DNA of 6,440 bases from Actinomycetota bacterium (GTDB lineage: Bacteria > Actinomycetota > Thermoleophilia > Gaiellales > F1-60-MAGs149). The notes under the pieces were generated by a model. That model saw only the letters and a list, made by a program, of their open reading frames with translations, had not been told where the DNA came from and did not search any database. The first letter of the stretch is position 1. The number at the start of each line of letters is the position of its first letter. The stretch is taken from assembly GCA_947481755.1 (NCBI GenBank), contig CANKHS010000077.1, positions 1 through 6,440 on the forward strand, given 5' to 3'. A program made the translations under genes and the position numbers. Positions 6,330 through 6,440 of this stretch are shown piece after piece.

Positions 6330-6340
6330 GACCAGTGGTC
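6330..6340. repeat. Short palindrome GACCA-G-TGGTC, possible operator
   Basis: Five-base arms flank a single central base, a symmetry often seen in dimeric repressor sites. It sits 32 bases upstream of the ATG at 6373. A palindrome this short can arise by chance, so the call is tentative. Confidence 0.22.
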
Positions 6341-6362
6341 GTGCTCGTGTCGCGAGGTGGTT

Positions 6363-6367
6363 GGAGG
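6363..6367 (+). promoter_or_regulatory. Strong ribosome binding site of the right-edge gene
   Basis: GGAGG ends five bases before the ATG at 6373. It is the best Shine-Dalgarno in the window and is the main evidence that a gene starts there. Confidence 0.7.
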
Positions 6368-6372
6368 CGTGA

Positions 6373-6440
6373 ATGCTCGAAGCCGGCAATACGGCTACAG
6401 GCACAGAGTTCGTTGATATGACGGGTCGTCCGACGCTCGA
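6373..6440 (+). CDS. N-terminal fragment of an unidentified protein (3' partial)
   Basis: The frame from ATG 6373 stays open to the right edge: 22 complete codons, beginning MLEAGNTATGTEFVD and continuing MTGRPTL, plus two bases of a further codon. The preceding GGAGG at 6363-6367 and the G/C-rich third positions support a real gene. The in-frame ATG at 6418 is a possible alternative start but lacks a Shine-Dalgarno. The visible residues are polar, with no signal peptide or helix motif, so a cytoplasmic protein is likely, but the fragment is too short to name a family. It is divergent from the aldolase gene, and the two share the intergenic region with inverted repeats at 6291-6308 and 6330-6340, so a common regulator is possible. 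Confidence 0.62.
   Translation, partial: MLEAGNTATGTEFVDMTGRPTL

Noticed and set aside
5795..6421. Plus-strand open frame antisense to the aldolase N-terminal region
   Set aside because: It spans the divergent promoter region and the start of the right-edge gene in another frame, and lacks a ribosome binding site or domain.
1..6440. CRISPR array, tRNA, IS element or toxin-antitoxin pair
   Set aside because: I saw no regularly spaced direct repeats, cloverleaf, transposase motif or toxin-antitoxin gene pair. The small coupled gene at 422-688 follows a longer protein with a Cys/His cluster and shows no toxin or antitoxin hallmark.

Overview
The window is a GC-rich stretch with strong G/C preference at third codon positions. 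The style fits a high-GC Gram-positive bacterium: a two-core-domain FtsX/MacB exporter, a start that looks leaderless, and short intergenic gaps. I read it as Actinomycetota, possibly a deep-branching class such as Thermoleophilia or Acidimicrobiia. That placement is inference; no rRNA or marker gene is present.

Layout. Bases 1-688 hold the 3' end of an Ala/Glu-rich protein with a small Cys/His cluster and a Lys-rich tail. An 88-codon gene of unknown function follows, its start overlapping the preceding stop by one base (TAATG). A 104-base gap (689-792) contains a weak stem-loop, a weak -10-like element and the Shine-Dalgarno of the next gene. Bases 793-4112 are a two-gene ABC export operon: a MacB/LolD-type ATPase, then after two bases an 851-residue permease with two extracytoplasmic core domains and about ten membrane segments. 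After an 84-base gap with a perfect 8-bp inverted repeat comes an auxin-efflux-carrier (AEC/PIN-like) permease (4197-5105).

It converges, with only 29 bases between, on a minus-strand gene (5135-6208). That gene encodes a class II aldolase/adducin-family enzyme with about 190 extra N-terminal residues. Its start codon sits seven bases downstream of a -10-like TACCCT and has no Shine-Dalgarno, which suggests a leaderless mRNA. A 164-base divergent intergenic region with two inverted repeats separates it from the start of a plus-strand gene (6373 to the edge), which has a clear GGAGG but is too short to identify.

How the genes relate. The ATPase and permease clearly form one exporter of unknown substrate. 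The AEC carrier, the aldolase and the two genes at the left show no obvious shared pathway. I found no CRISPR array, tRNA, rRNA, insertion sequence, toxin-antitoxin pair or recognisable defence system. The window looks like ordinary chromosome. The items most worth a second look are the aldolase's N-terminal domain and its probable leaderless start, the Cys/His cluster in the first gene, and the repeats in the divergent promoter region.
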